A stretch of 64,000 nucleotides of DNA from Pseudomonas solani (GCF_026072635.1 NZ_AP023081.1:5328501-5392500), one strand, 5' to 3'; shown: positions 10,901-19,303, numbered from the stretch's first letter. The notes: a model not told the origin generated them from the sequence alone. Numbers and translations: made by a program.

Positions 10901-12422
10901 GCAGCCGTTCTCGGCCTTCCTCGCCGACACCCGGCAGGCCGCACTCAACGCTTTCGAGCACCAGGACCTGCCCTTCGACATGATCGTCGAGGCGGCTGCC
11001 GCGCCTCGCCACAAGGGCGCCAACCCGCTGGTCCAGGTGCTCTTCGTGATGAGCGACCTGCCGCTGCAGCGCCGCGCCGTCGCAGGGCTGCGGATCGAGC
11101 CGATCGAGTCGGCGACTGCCTATTCCAAGTTCGACATGGCGCTGTTCGTGGAGGCTGCCGAAGAAGGCCTGCAGGGCACCTGGCAGTTCGCCAGCGAGCT
11201 GTTCGACGTGCAGCGCATCGACGCCCTGCTAAGCGGCTGGATCGGAATTCTTAAACAGATCGTGGGCGACCCGAATATCAGATCGGAGGATATCGACATG
11301 CCAATTCACACTGCGGCCAGCGCCGAGGTGCCGGTTCGCAACAAGGCGGACAAGCTGGGCAAGTTCCTCAAGAAGGCCCAGGGCGGAACCCCGGCGAAAG
11401 CCCAGGGCCCGATCCGGGAAACCCTCGTGGTGCCCGGGCAGGATTTCCCATTGATGATGGAGCCCAGCGACCCGGGCATCGACCTGGTCGACTGGGCGAA
11501 GGCCAACCGGCCGTTGCTGGAAGCGAAGCTGGCCCGCCACGCCTCGATCCTGTTCCGTGGCTTCGCCCTGCGTGACATCCACGATTTCGAAGCCTTCGCC
11601 GAGGCGGTGCAGCCCGGGCTCTACGGCCAGTACGGCGACCTGCCGAAGAAGGAGGGCGGCAAGAACACCTACCGCTCCACGCCCTATCCCGAGCAGAAGA
11701 TGATCCTGTTTCACAACGAGGGTTCGCACCAGGACCGCTGGCCGCGCAAGCAGCTGTTCTTCTGCGAGCTGCCATCGCCCATCGGCGGCGCCACGCCCAT
11801 CGTCGACTGCCGGCAGATGTACCGGCAGATGCCCGAGGCCCTGCGTGACCAGTTCGAACGCAAGGGGCTGCTCTACGTGCGCACCTTCAGCAGCGACCTG
11901 GACGTGCCCTGGCAGCACTTCTTCAAGACCGAGGTGCGGGCGGAGGTCGAGGCGCGTTGCAGCGTTGCCGGCATCCAGTGGTCGTGGCTGGAGAACGACG
12001 GGCTGCAGATCCGCACGCCGTGCCCGGCGATCATCCGCCACCCGGTGACGGGGGAGAAAAGCTTCTTCAACCAGGTCCAGCTCCATCACATCCACTGCCT
12101 GGACGCCGATGTCCGTGATGACCTCCTGGCCATGTTCGGCCTGGAACGCATGCCTCGGCATGTCTACTTCGGCGACGGCTCGCCGATCAGCGACGCGATC
12201 ATGCAGCAGGTCGGTGAACTCTACGAAGCCTGCGCCGTGCGCCCGGGCTGGCAGAAGGGCGATGTCCTGCTGCTCGACAACATGCTGGCGGCCCACGCCC
12301 GCGACCCCTTCGAGGGGCCGCGGAAGATCGTGGTCGCCATGAGTGAAATGTTCGATCGCCGCGAACTCGAACAGCCGTCCGGGGCGCAGGCGAACACGGA
12401 AACAAACGAGGTGGAGGCATGA
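7872..12422 (+). CDS. NRPS fragment 5: A(Lys/Orn)-T-C fused to Fe(II)/2-oxoglutarate beta-hydroxylase
   Basis: Last and longest intact piece, 1516 codons from an internal GTG. Residues 1-75 finish a condensation domain. Residues 80-600 are an adenylation domain (FTSGSTG, FDGFVEQ, NTYGPTE) with pocket DGEDHGTVTK. A thiolation domain (GGHSL) and a full condensation domain (residues about 700-1130) with canonical HHIISDG follow. No A-T pair follows in cis. Instead residues about 1160-1500 are a TauD/SyrP-like non-haem iron hydroxylase with the facial triad visible: His at 11712-11714 and Glu at 11718-11720 (HNE), distal His at 12294-12296, and an Arg in GPRK for 2-oxoglutarate. Fused hydroxylases of this kind make beta-hydroxyaspartate in siderophores; Asp is activated by the next gene. 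The stop overlaps that gene's ATG. Confidence 0.85.
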   Translation: MANHERTNYPLTLSVSLEDGLVLEFSYDKAHFTEAVVQRLAGHLSSLIGLMAAQPQAALGSLDYLDAGERQQLVGQWSSATLDYPSERFVHQLFEDQAGTTPTAAALLFESRQLSYAELNARANRLARHLMALGVGPDVRVGLAVERGLDLVIGLLAVLKAGGAYVPLDPGYPADRLLCMIEDSGAALVLTQQPLLQTLPIPAGLPRLCLDRDDAWQGLDSSDPQVHLHPHNLAYVMFTSGSTGRPKGVGISHQALARHAWVALDFFDLGAEDRVLQFSTFNFDGFVEQLYPALICGAAVVLRGSEIWDSETFYRELLDKRISVVDLTTAYWSMIARDFAEVGPRSYGALRQVHSGGEAMPPEGLSAWRQAGLGAIRLLNTYGPTEATVTATTLDCAPYVSEARPLPLTLPIGRVLPGRSIYLLDEVGLPAPVGMIGELVIGGELLARGYFNRPGLTAERFIPDPFASEPGARLYRTGDLARYNAEGEIEYVGRVDHQVKIRGFRIELGEIEARLLEQDSVRDAVVLALPGANGLQIVGYVVPQEPGLLAADGDEQGRWRAAVGERLKAQLPDYMVPGCLVLLESFPLSPNGKLDRKALPAPDAASQQQRFEAPADELEARLADVWQDVLGLERVGRGDHFFELGGHSLLATQVVARLRRCIEQPVSLRDLFEAPVLSALGERLRSRAAQPDAARASAQPLVTRRTGAATLSLAQRRLWVIEQFSASGAYGMPMALRLSGELQAPLLAQALNEVIRRHEILRTAYVADDEGDPLALVSEHLAIELPLLDLSTLPRDERDARVVAAVEDNAQSPISLLRAPLLRARLLRLDAEEHVLLFAMHHIISDGWSLSILAGEVMEIYSRLRENDLAPLPELPLQYADFAAWQQDLERSGALQAQADFWAANLAGSSGLLALPSDRPRPANASLAGREVSFVIEPALGRGLHELARSQGTTLYNVLLAAFQVMLHRIGASDDIVIGVDVAGRGQVELETLIGFFVNVLPVRSRYAAAQPFSAFLADTRQAALNAFEHQDLPFDMIVEAAAAPRHKGANPLVQVLFVMSDLPLQRRAVAGLRIEPIESATAYSKFDMALFVEAAEEGLQGTWQFASELFDVQRIDALLSGWIGILKQIVGDPNIRSEDIDMPIHTAASAEVPVRNKADKLGKFLKKAQGGTPAKAQGPIRETLVVPGQDFPLMMEPSDPGIDLVDWAKANRPLLEAKLARHASILFRGFALRDIHDFEAFAEAVQPGLYGQYGDLPKKEGGKNTYRSTPYPEQKMILFHNEGSHQDRWPRKQLFFCELPSPIGGATPIVDCRQMYRQMPEALRDQFERKGLLYVRTFSSDLDVPWQHFFKTEVRAEVEARCSVAGIQWSWLENDGLQIRTPCPAIIRHPVTGEKSFFNQVQLHHIHCLDADVRDDLLAMFGLERMPRHVYFGDGSPISDAIMQQVGELYEACAVRPGWQKGDVLLLDNMLAAHARDPFEGPRKIVVAMSEMFDRRELEQPSGAQANTETNEVEA

Positions 12423-15400
12423 GCATGGACGCAATCAGCACCGGGTTCCCCTTGCTGCCGGAGCAGCAGCGCCTGCTGGAAAGGACCGAACTCGGGGGTA
12501 CCTGGGCCGAGGTGGCGCACCTGCTGCAGGTGAACATCCCCAGCGAGCTGGACCTGGCTCGCCTGCAGGCCGCGCTGGACGGGCTGGTGCAGCGCTTCCC
12601 CGTGCTCGCCACGCGCATTGGCCAGGTGCCCGGCTACAACGGCCGGCGCCAGCTGGCGGGCGAGGGCGGTGGCTTCCCCTTGCAGGTGCTGGCCGAGCCC
12701 GGCTCGCCGGCAGCGCTGGCGGCAGGCTTCGACGGCTGGGCCAATGCGCCCCATCAAATCAGGGCCGGGGTCCATCTGGGTGGCCTGTTGCAGCACCTGG
12801 AAACCGGCGGCTGGCGCCTGAGCCTGGGCGTCGCGCGCTTTATCGTCGACGCCCGCAGCATGGGGCTCCTCTGCGAAGCCCTGTTCGATGCCTACCAGGG
12901 GCTGCCGGCAGGCGCCGCCGATGACGATGAACCGGCCTGCTTCGAGCAGTACCTGGAATGGCACGCCGAAGTGGCGGTGGACGAAGACGCCGCCGACGGC
13001 AAGCGCTACTGGGCGAGTCATCTGCAAGGCGAGGGCGCATCCCCCGACCTGCCGTACCGCCGTAATGGCGGCGCATTCCCCCAGCGCGCCGAGCGGGTCG
13101 AACTGCCCCTCGAGCCGGCATTGCTGGCCGCGCTGGAGAAGCGGGCACAGGCCGATGGGCAGTCACCCGCATCGCTCCTGCAGGCGGGCTGGTGGGCGCT
13201 GCTGTCGCGCCTGAGCGGTCGTACCGCCTGCCTGGTGGCCTGGCGGCACGATGCCCGTGAAACCTACGAATTCTTCGCCGGGGCGCCTGGCGTCCTGCAG
13301 CGGACCCTGCCCATCCGCCTGGACCTTGGCGGGGATGTGCGCCTGCGCAAGGTCTGCGCCGAGTTGGCGAGCTGCCTGGAGCAGCACGACACCTGGCAGG
13401 AGTACTGGGTTGGCGGCAGCGGCCAGGTCGTGCCCGAGACACCCTGCGGATTCGCCTGCGGCCCGCTGCTGCCGGAACGGGTCATCGAGGGCGCCACCTG
13501 GCGGGCCACGGCCGTGGCTGAGCAGGCACCGGACTTCGACCTCCATCTGCAGGTGCTGCGTGCCGGGGACGCACCCGTCGGGCTGGCCCTGAGCTACCGC
13601 ACCGATCTCTACAGCCGCACTGCCATGCACGGATTGCTGGACCAATACCAGGGCCTGCTGCAGGCCATGCTGGCGGGCGACCCCGAGCTGGCGACCCTGC
13701 CGCCCCTGAGCGAGCCGGTGCGGCAACAGCTGCTGGCGATCAATCCGCCGCCACGGGCGCTGGGGGAGGCCGATGGCCTGCTGCCCCAGCGCATTGCCCA
13801 CTGGGCCGAGGTCACGCCGGACGCCCTGGCGATCACCGAAGGCGGCCAGGCACTCACCTGGCGCGAGCTGGAGACCCAGGTCCAGCACCTGGCCCAGCGG
13901 CTGCGCCATAGCGGCGTCGAGCCGGGTGACCGGGTGGCGCTGGCCTTGCCCCGGTCGATTGCCTGGGTGGTGGCCCTGCTGGCGACCTGGCGTGTCGGCG
14001 CCGCCTACGTGCCCATGGACCCGCACTGGCCGGCGACCCGCCAGGCGCAGGTGCTGGAACAGGCCGGCGCGCGTCTGGTGCTGACCGCAACGGCGCTCGC
14101 CGAGGTGGCAGGCGTGCCGGCATTGCAGGTGCAGCCGGGTACTCCCGATGCAGCCTCGGCAGCGGTATTCGAGGCCCAACCGACGGCGGGCAACGAGGTC
14201 GCCTATGTGCTCTTCACCTCCGGCAGCACCGGGGCGCCCAAGGGCGTGGTGATCGAGCACCGAAACCTCTTCAACTACACCGTTGCCGCCAGCGAGGCGA
14301 TGGCCCTCGATGGCTGCCGCCAGGTCGCCCTGGCGTCCACCGTCTCGGCCGACCTGGGCAATACCGCGCTGTTCGGTGCGCTCTACAACGGCGCGACCCT
14401 GCATGTGGCGGATGACCCGACCCTGCAGAACCCCGCTGCATTTGCCGGCTACCTCGCATCCCAGCGCATCGACTGCCTGAAGATCGTGCCCTCCCACCTG
14501 GCCGCGTTGCTGGACACGGAGAGCCCGGTCGTTCCGCAGACCCTGGTGCTGGGTGGCGAGGCACTGCCGCCGGCCCTGGCCGCACGGGTGCTGGGCATCC
14601 GCCCCGACTGCCGGCTGTTCAACCACTACGGGCCGACCGAAACCACCGTGGGCGTGCTCGTCCACCCCGTGACCGAGGCGGACCTGGGCGAGCTGGGCAT
14701 CCCGCTGACCCGGGTGCTGGCGAACAACCGGGTGCATGTGCTGGATGAGCAGCGCCAGCCGGTGGCGGTGGGCGTGCTCGGCGAGCTGTACATCGGCGGG
14801 CAGCAGGTCAGCCGCGGCTACCTGAATGCCACTGTCGAGCAACGCCAGGCGTTCGTCGCCGATCCCTTCGACGAGGGGCAGGTGCTCTACCGCAGTGGCG
14901 ACCTGGCGCGCTACCGCCCGGATGGCGGCATCCAGCTGTACGGCCGCAAGGACCAGCAGGTGAAGATCCGTGGCCATCGGGTGGAACCGGCCGAAACCGA
15001 GCAGGCGCTGTTGCTGTTGCCATCCATCACCGAGGCCGCGGTGGTGGTGCGCAACCCGGGCGAGGCTGCGGAGCTGGTGGCGTTCGTCGTGGTGCAGGGC
15101 GCAGTGGCGGAGGATTACGCCAGCGAGGTGCGCACCGCGCTGCGTACGCACCTGCCCGAATCGATGCTGCCGGCCCATGTGCAGGTGCTGGCGGCCATGC
15201 CGCGCCTGGCCAACGGCAAGATCGACCGGCAGGCCTTGCAGGCCCGTGAGCTGCAGCTGGCACCGCGGGACTTCGTGGCCCCGCAGGATGCCCTGGAAGA
15301 ACTGCTGTCCACGCGCATGGCCCAGTTGCTGGGGCTCGAGCGGTTGAGCATGGACCAGGACTTCTTCGCCAGTGGTGGGCATTCCCTGTTGGTGATCAAG

Positions 15401-15619
15401 CTGGTGGCCGGCATCCGCAAGCTGCTGCAATGCGAGGCCAACCCGGGCATCGTCTTCGACAACCCGACGCCGGCGGCATTGGCGCAGGCCTTGCGCGCCC
15501 TCGAAACGGTGCCGGGGCAGTTGCTCAAGCTGGCCCAGGCGCGCTTGCGCCTCGACGCCCTCAGCCCCGAGGAGCGCGCGGCGCTGCTGGAAAAGGCCCG
15601 TCAGTTGCAGACCACCTGA
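12419..15619 (+). CDS. Single-module NRPS: degenerate C (interface-like)-A(Asp)-T
   Basis: A 1066-residue stand-alone module, translationally coupled to the hydroxylase-bearing synthetase by an ATGA overlap. Residues 1-430 form a very divergent condensation-superfamily domain: where HHxxxDG should stand (residue about 138) the sequence reads VARFIVDARSM, so both histidines and the Gly are gone and it should not catalyse condensation. Residues 455-965 are an adenylation domain (FTSGSTG, VSADLGN, HYGPTET) with pocket DLTKVGHVGK, matching the aspartate pattern. A thiolation domain follows (GGHSL, Ser near residue 989). There is no epimerase or thioesterase. The likely job is to load Asp, present it to the fused hydroxylase of the preceding protein, and hand on beta-hydroxy-Asp. 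The degenerate domain fits the proposed interface domain that docks siderophore beta-hydroxylases. It ends shortly before a strong terminator. Confidence 0.9.
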   Translation: MSMDAISTGFPLLPEQQRLLERTELGGTWAEVAHLLQVNIPSELDLARLQAALDGLVQRFPVLATRIGQVPGYNGRRQLAGEGGGFPLQVLAEPGSPAALAAGFDGWANAPHQIRAGVHLGGLLQHLETGGWRLSLGVARFIVDARSMGLLCEALFDAYQGLPAGAADDDEPACFEQYLEWHAEVAVDEDAADGKRYWASHLQGEGASPDLPYRRNGGAFPQRAERVELPLEPALLAALEKRAQADGQSPASLLQAGWWALLSRLSGRTACLVAWRHDARETYEFFAGAPGVLQRTLPIRLDLGGDVRLRKVCAELASCLEQHDTWQEYWVGGSGQVVPETPCGFACGPLLPERVIEGATWRATAVAEQAPDFDLHLQVLRAGDAPVGLALSYRTDLYSRTAMHGLLDQYQGLLQAMLAGDPELATLPPLSEPVRQQLLAINPPPRALGEADGLLPQRIAHWAEVTPDALAITEGGQALTWRELETQVQHLAQRLRHSGVEPGDRVALALPRSIAWVVALLATWRVGAAYVPMDPHWPATRQAQVLEQAGARLVLTATALAEVAGVPALQVQPGTPDAASAAVFEAQPTAGNEVAYVLFTSGSTGAPKGVVIEHRNLFNYTVAASEAMALDGCRQVALASTVSADLGNTALFGALYNGATLHVADDPTLQNPAAFAGYLASQRIDCLKIVPSHLAALLDTESPVVPQTLVLGGEALPPALAARVLGIRPDCRLFNHYGPTETTVGVLVHPVTEADLGELGIPLTRVLANNRVHVLDEQRQPVAVGVLGELYIGGQQVSRGYLNATVEQRQAFVADPFDEGQVLYRSGDLARYRPDGGIQLYGRKDQQVKIRGHRVEPAETEQALLLLPSITEAAVVVRNPGEAAELVAFVVVQGAVAEDYASEVRTALRTHLPESMLPAHVQVLAAMPRLANGKIDRQALQARELQLAPRDFVAPQDALEELLSTRMAQLLGLERLSMDQDFFASGGHSLLVIKLVAGIRKLLQCEANPGIVFDNPTPAALAQALRALETVPGQLLKLAQARLRLDALSPEERAALLEKARQLQTT

Positions 15620-15642
15620 TAAGGCAACCGATACGGTGACGA

Positions 15643-15668
15643 CGCCCGGCTTCCAGGCCGGGCGTTTT
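15643..15668 (+). terminator. Rho-independent terminator after the Asp NRPS
   Basis: Perfect 8-bp stem CGCCCGGC / GCCGGGCG around a 6-base loop, followed directly by TTTT. It lies 24 bases after the stop of the Asp module and ends the plus-strand NRPS operon. Confidence 0.85.
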
Positions 15669-15730
15669 GCATCCTGTGTGCGGTGGCTGCTTTTGCAGGA
15701 GGCGTCGGGCGGCGCTCCGCAAGCGCAGCG

Positions 15731-16430
15731 AACCCCATCATCGGCCTTGCACCCGACCCACAGGCTCACACAACCCCTGTAGAAGCGGCTTCAGCCGCGA
15801 AAGACCCGCCGCAGGCACAGGGCTGCGAATGGACGGATACTCCATCGCGAATGAATTCCCCACCAGGCGGGGCACGGTGCGGGGCTCGACATCGCCTGGT
15901 GGATGAAAAGAGCGTCATCCACCCTACACCCCGGCCAGCTCAGCGGCTGGGCCAAACGTAAATTCCACCCGCCGGCACACTCGTAGGATGGTGTAGAGCG
16001 AAGCGAAACCCATCACCGGATTTGCACCCGATCCACAGGCTCACACCACCCCTGTGGGAGCGGCTTCAGCCGCGAAAGACCCGCTGTCGGCACAGGGCTG
16101 AGGATGGCCGGATACGCCATCGCGAATGAATTCCACCAGGCGGGGGCACGGTGCGGGGCTCGACATCGCCTGGTGGATAAAAGAGCGTCATCCACCCCGG
16201 CCAGCTCAGCGGCTGGGCTAAACGCAAACGCCACCCGCCGGCACATTCGTAGGATGGTGTAGAGCACAGCGAAACCCATCACCGGATTTGCACCCGACCC
16301 ACAGGCTCACACAACCCCTGTGGGAGCGGCTTCAGCCGCGAAAGACCCGCCGCAGGCACAGGGCTGCGAATGGACGGATACTCCATCGCGAATGAATTCG
16401 CTCCTACAGGCGGGTGCAGATCGGGCTGCC
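15731..16430. repeat. Tandem ~270-bp direct repeat, about 2.5 copies, containing REP-like palindromes
   Basis: Three successive copies start near 15731, 16007 and 16272 with a period of about 265-275 bases; the last is cut short. Each copy has the same series of blocks: AACCCATCACCGGATTTGCA, a palindrome GCGGCTTCAGCCGC, an ATCGCGAATGAATTC block, and (in the first two) a CACGGTGCGGGGCTCGACAT block and a GTAGGATGGTGTAGAGC end. The same blocks occur singly elsewhere in the window. No protein is supported here. This fills most of the 1-kb gap between the NRPS operon and fpvA. Confidence 0.8.
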
Positions 16431-16478
16431 GAAAGGCGGCCTTTGACTGATTCGATGTACCTGGGTTCACCGTTCGGT

Positions 16479-16502
16479 TAAATTTTTTTTATCGCTATTC
16501 GT
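16479..16502 (+). promoter_or_regulatory. Iron-starvation (PvdS/FpvI-type) promoter of fpvA
   Basis: Exact TAAAT-N16-CGT: TAAAT at 16479-16483 and CGT at 16500-16502. The spacer has an unusual run of eight T. This is the -35/-10 pattern of PvdS-dependent promoters; in P. aeruginosa fpvA is read mainly by the related sigma factor FpvI. It leaves a leader of about 110 bases before the ATG. Confidence 0.85.
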
Positions 16503-16619
16503 CCTGTAAGTGCCCTCATCCATCACCGCATTCCCATGGACGCAGTCGGCAGGGCACATCCGATCAGCGGCGCTTCACCAGCGAAGTGGCGTCGCACTCT
16601 CACAACAGGACGGTAAAGC

Positions 16620-19145
16620 ATGCAGAAGTACGATGTTGAACGACGTTCAGGGAGATTGCCCTATGCCTCGCGGCGGCCACTGAGCGCGCTGTTCTCGGCG
16701 ATGGTGCTGGGGGCGGTCCTGGGTGGGCCGGTGAGTGCAGCGCCCAAGCAACTGAACATTCCGGCCCAGTCGCTGGACCGTGCCCTGGCCGCGCTCAGCG
16801 AGCAGGCGGGCGTGCAGATCCTCTACAGCTCCGACCTCGTCCGGGGCAAGCTGTCGACGGCGGTGAACGGCAACATGGAAGTCGAAACCGCGCTGGAAAC
16901 CCTGCTCAAGGGCGCGGGCGTCAACTACCGCATCGAGAACAACACGGTGCTCCTCACCAGCACCGCCGATGAGAGCAGCGCCCTGGACCTGGGCGCCACC
17001 TTCATCTCCGGCCAGGGCATGGGCGAGGCCACCGAGAACTCCGGTTCCTACACCACCGGCCTCACCAGCGTGGGCTCCAAGACGCCCACCAGCCTCAAGG
17101 AGACCCCGCAGTCGGTGTCGGTGATCAGCAGCCAGCTGATCGAAGACCGGCGCATGACCACGCTGTCCGAGGCGATGAAGATGACGCCCGGCATCACCGT
17201 CAAGAACGGCACCTACCGCCTGCCCAAGCTGGCTTCCCGTGGCTTCGGCATCGACAACGTGCAGATCGATGGCGCAGCGCCCATGGACATCGGCTCCGGG
17301 GTCGGCACCTTCTACGGCAACAAGCTGTACAACCTGGCCGAGTACGATCACATCGAGGTCCTGCGTGGCTCCTCCGGCCTGCTGGGCGGCACCGGTGACC
17401 CGGGCGGCATCATCAACCTGGTGCGCAAGCGCCCGCTGGACCAGTACCAGCTGAAGTTCAACGCCTCCGCCGGCAGCTGGGACAACTACCGCACCGAAGC
17501 GGACATCACCGGCCCGCTGGGCTTCGACGGCAAGCTGCGCGGTCGCGCCGTGGTGTCCTACGAGGACCGCCAGTACTTCATGGACAACCGCAGCACCGAA
17601 GAGCCCTTCTTCTACGGCGTGCTGGAGGCGGATGTCACCCCGGACACCATGGTGACCTTCGGCGCCAGCTACGCGCGGACCCACGAGAACGGCACCGGCG
17701 ACGGCCTGCCGCGCTACTCCCGTGGTGGCGACCTGCACCTGCCGCGCCACACCTGGTACACCACCGGCCAGGCGTACATGGACGGCTACGACGAGGAGGT
17801 CTTCTTCAAGATCGACCACTACCTGTCGGAGGATTGGAAGCTCAACACCAGTTACACCTACACCTACAACAAGTCCGACACCGAAGGCATCATCCCCTAC
17901 GGTTCGGTGGACGAGACCACCAACATCGGCCCCTACTGGTGGGGCAGCTACGTCTCCTCCTGGAGCAAACAGTCGGTCTTCGATACGAACCTCAGTGGCA
18001 AGTTCGATGCTTTCGGCCGCCAGCACGAACTGCTGGTGGGCGCCGACTACCAGAAGGTGACCAGCCGCTGGCGCGCCGCCGACGGCATGCTCGGCAAGGG
18101 CGGCTACATCGACCTGTGGAACCCCGGTGCATCGCCGCTGCCGACCAACGCCACCGACCACGATTACTGGCGCGACTACAGCCCCAACACCCGCGAACAG
18201 TACGGTGTCTATTCCACCCTGCGCCTGCAGTTGACCGACCCGCTGAAGCTGGTGCTCGGTGCCCGCGCACAGCGCTACAAGTACGAGCAGGACTACCAGA
18301 CCAAGACCGCAGGGGTCTGGAGCTACCAGTCGAAGATCCGCTACCGCGAGCCGACCAAGCTGGTGCCCTTTGGTGGCCTGATCTATGCGCTGGATGACGA
18401 GTGGTCGACCTACGTCAGCTACGCCGAGATCTTCAAGCCCCAGGCGCAGAAGCTCAAAGGGCCGGTTGGCTCCTCCAGCGCTGTGGAGCCCATGACCGGC
18501 AAGACCTATGAGATGGGCCTGAAGGGCGAGCTCTTCGGCGGCCGCCTGAACCTCTCCGGCGCGCTGTTCTACACCAAGCGCCAGAACGAGGCGATGACCG
18601 ATCCCTCCTACCCGCAGGCCCCCTTCAGCTACAGCGGCAGCTGCTGCTTCATCGGCCAGGGCAAGGTCATCAGCAAGGGCATCGACCTGGAAGCCACCGG
18701 TGAGATCACCCCCGGCTGGGAAGTGATCGCGGGCTACACCCTCAACCTTACCGATAACCAGACCGAAGCCAGCGACTACACCAGCATCACCCCGCGCCAC
18801 CTGGCCAAGCTGTGGACCGTCTACACCCTGCCGGGCCAGTTCGAGAAATGGCGTGTAGGCGGCGGCGTGGAAGTGCAGAGCGCCAACTACGTGTCCGGCA
18901 TGGCCTATGACTTCGACTCCATCGGTAACGCGATCAACCAGACGCCCTACGATTTCACCCAGGGCGGCTACGCCGTGTACGGCGCGATGGTCGAATACAA
19001 GGTGGACGACAACTGGACGGTGGCCGTCAACGGCAACAACCTGTTCGACCGCCGCTACTACGAAACCGTGGGTACCTCCGAATACGGCAACTACTACGGT
19101 GCACCACGCAACTTCATGCTGACCCTGCGCGGCGAGTTCTTCTGA
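16620..19145 (+). CDS. fpvA: Ferripyoverdine TonB-dependent receptor and signal transducer
   Basis: Outer-membrane receptor of 841 residues that imports iron-loaded pyoverdine and starts the surface signalling cascade. Residues 1-40 form a long signal peptide ending in PVSA. Residues about 42-115 form the N-terminal secretin/TonB signalling domain (QSLDRALAALSEQAGVQILY) that marks transducers acting on a FecR-type anti-sigma factor. The plug follows (TPQSVSVISSQLIEDRR, VEVLRG-like IEVLRGSSGLLGG), then a 22-strand barrel ending in an aromatic residue (GEFF). An AGGACGG stretch lies upstream of the ATG. It stands alone between its own promoter and a bidirectional terminator, next to the NRPS genes and away from pvdE. 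The partner regulators fpvI and fpvR are at 52.4-54.1 kb. Specificity should match the peptide made by these NRPSs. Confidence 0.95.
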   Translation: MQKYDVERRSGRLPYASRRPLSALFSAMVLGAVLGGPVSAAPKQLNIPAQSLDRALAALSEQAGVQILYSSDLVRGKLSTAVNGNMEVETALETLLKGAGVNYRIENNTVLLTSTADESSALDLGATFISGQGMGEATENSGSYTTGLTSVGSKTPTSLKETPQSVSVISSQLIEDRRMTTLSEAMKMTPGITVKNGTYRLPKLASRGFGIDNVQIDGAAPMDIGSGVGTFYGNKLYNLAEYDHIEVLRGSSGLLGGTGDPGGIINLVRKRPLDQYQLKFNASAGSWDNYRTEADITGPLGFDGKLRGRAVVSYEDRQYFMDNRSTEEPFFYGVLEADVTPDTMVTFGASYARTHENGTGDGLPRYSRGGDLHLPRHTWYTTGQAYMDGYDEEVFFKIDHYLSEDWKLNTSYTYTYNKSDTEGIIPYGSVDETTNIGPYWWGSYVSSWSKQSVFDTNLSGKFDAFGRQHELLVGADYQKVTSRWRAADGMLGKGGYIDLWNPGASPLPTNATDHDYWRDYSPNTREQYGVYSTLRLQLTDPLKLVLGARAQRYKYEQDYQTKTAGVWSYQSKIRYREPTKLVPFGGLIYALDDEWSTYVSYAEIFKPQAQKLKGPVGSSSAVEPMTGKTYEMGLKGELFGGRLNLSGALFYTKRQNEAMTDPSYPQAPFSYSGSCCFIGQGKVISKGIDLEATGEITPGWEVIAGYTLNLTDNQTEASDYTSITPRHLAKLWTVYTLPGQFEKWRVGGGVEVQSANYVSGMAYDFDSIGNAINQTPYDFTQGGYAVYGAMVEYKVDDNWTVAVNGNNLFDRRYYETVGTSEYGNYYGAPRNFMLTLRGEFF

Positions 19146-19203
19146 ACCCGGCCCCTGGGCGACGAGACACCAGGCTCCAGCGATCCCGGACGATCACAAG
19201 ACC

Positions 19204-19233
19204 AAAAGGCCCATGCGCAAGCATGGGCCTTTT
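19204..19233. terminator. Bidirectional terminator after fpvA
   Basis: AAAA, a perfect 9-bp stem GGCCCATGC / GCATGGGCC, a GCAA loop, then TTTT. It is symmetrical, so it can also stop minus-strand transcripts leaving the hydrolase gene. Confidence 0.9.
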
Positions 19234-19303
19234 GCATTGCCGCGCCGTTTGACGAGGCGGAGGCGTTCCCCGTCGGACGCGCGCGTCGTGGATGGCGGCT
19301 CTC

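Larger units (their letters stand above)
2125..12422 (+). pseudogene. Frameshifted NRPS: C-A(Ser)-T-E-C-A(Lys/Orn)-T-C-beta-hydroxylase
   Basis: One synthetase whose frame is broken four times, near 2640, 4130, 5860 and 7855. Each break shifts the frame the same way, as loss of one base would, and domain homology continues across each. Rebuilt order: condensation (HHSITDG), A domain for Ser (pocket DVWHVSLIDK), thiolation GGDSI, epimerase (HHLAVDG), D-to-L type condensation (HHILVDG), A domain with pocket DGEDHGTVTK (a Lys/Orn-like pattern), thiolation GGHSL near 9810, a further condensation domain (HHIISDG near 10395) and a C-terminal TauD/SyrP-like hydroxylase (about 11300-12400). It would add D-Ser, Lys or Orn, then join the next residue supplied by the downstream Asp synthetase. 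Its start overlaps the preceding NRPS and its stop overlaps the next start (ATGA). The breaks lie at or next to short C/G-rich runs, so sequencing error is at least as likely as true decay. If the breaks are real, the peptide line is dead. Confidence 0.85.

Noticed and set aside
9950..11280. Condensation domain before the hydroxylase as the non-catalytic interface domain
   Set aside because: Its HHIISDG motif is intact and it resembles ordinary C domains; the degenerate domain in the next gene is the better candidate, though I cannot exclude that this one also helps docking.
12250..12422. A separate stand-alone hydroxylase gene
   Set aside because: The hydroxylase frame is continuous with the NRPS from 7872 and no ribosome site or start precedes the domain near 11300, so it is a fused domain.
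15731..16430. Possible CRISPR array upstream of fpvA
   Set aside because: The repeat period is about 270 bases and the whole unit, including what would be spacers, is repeated; no short repeat with unique spacers and no cas genes.
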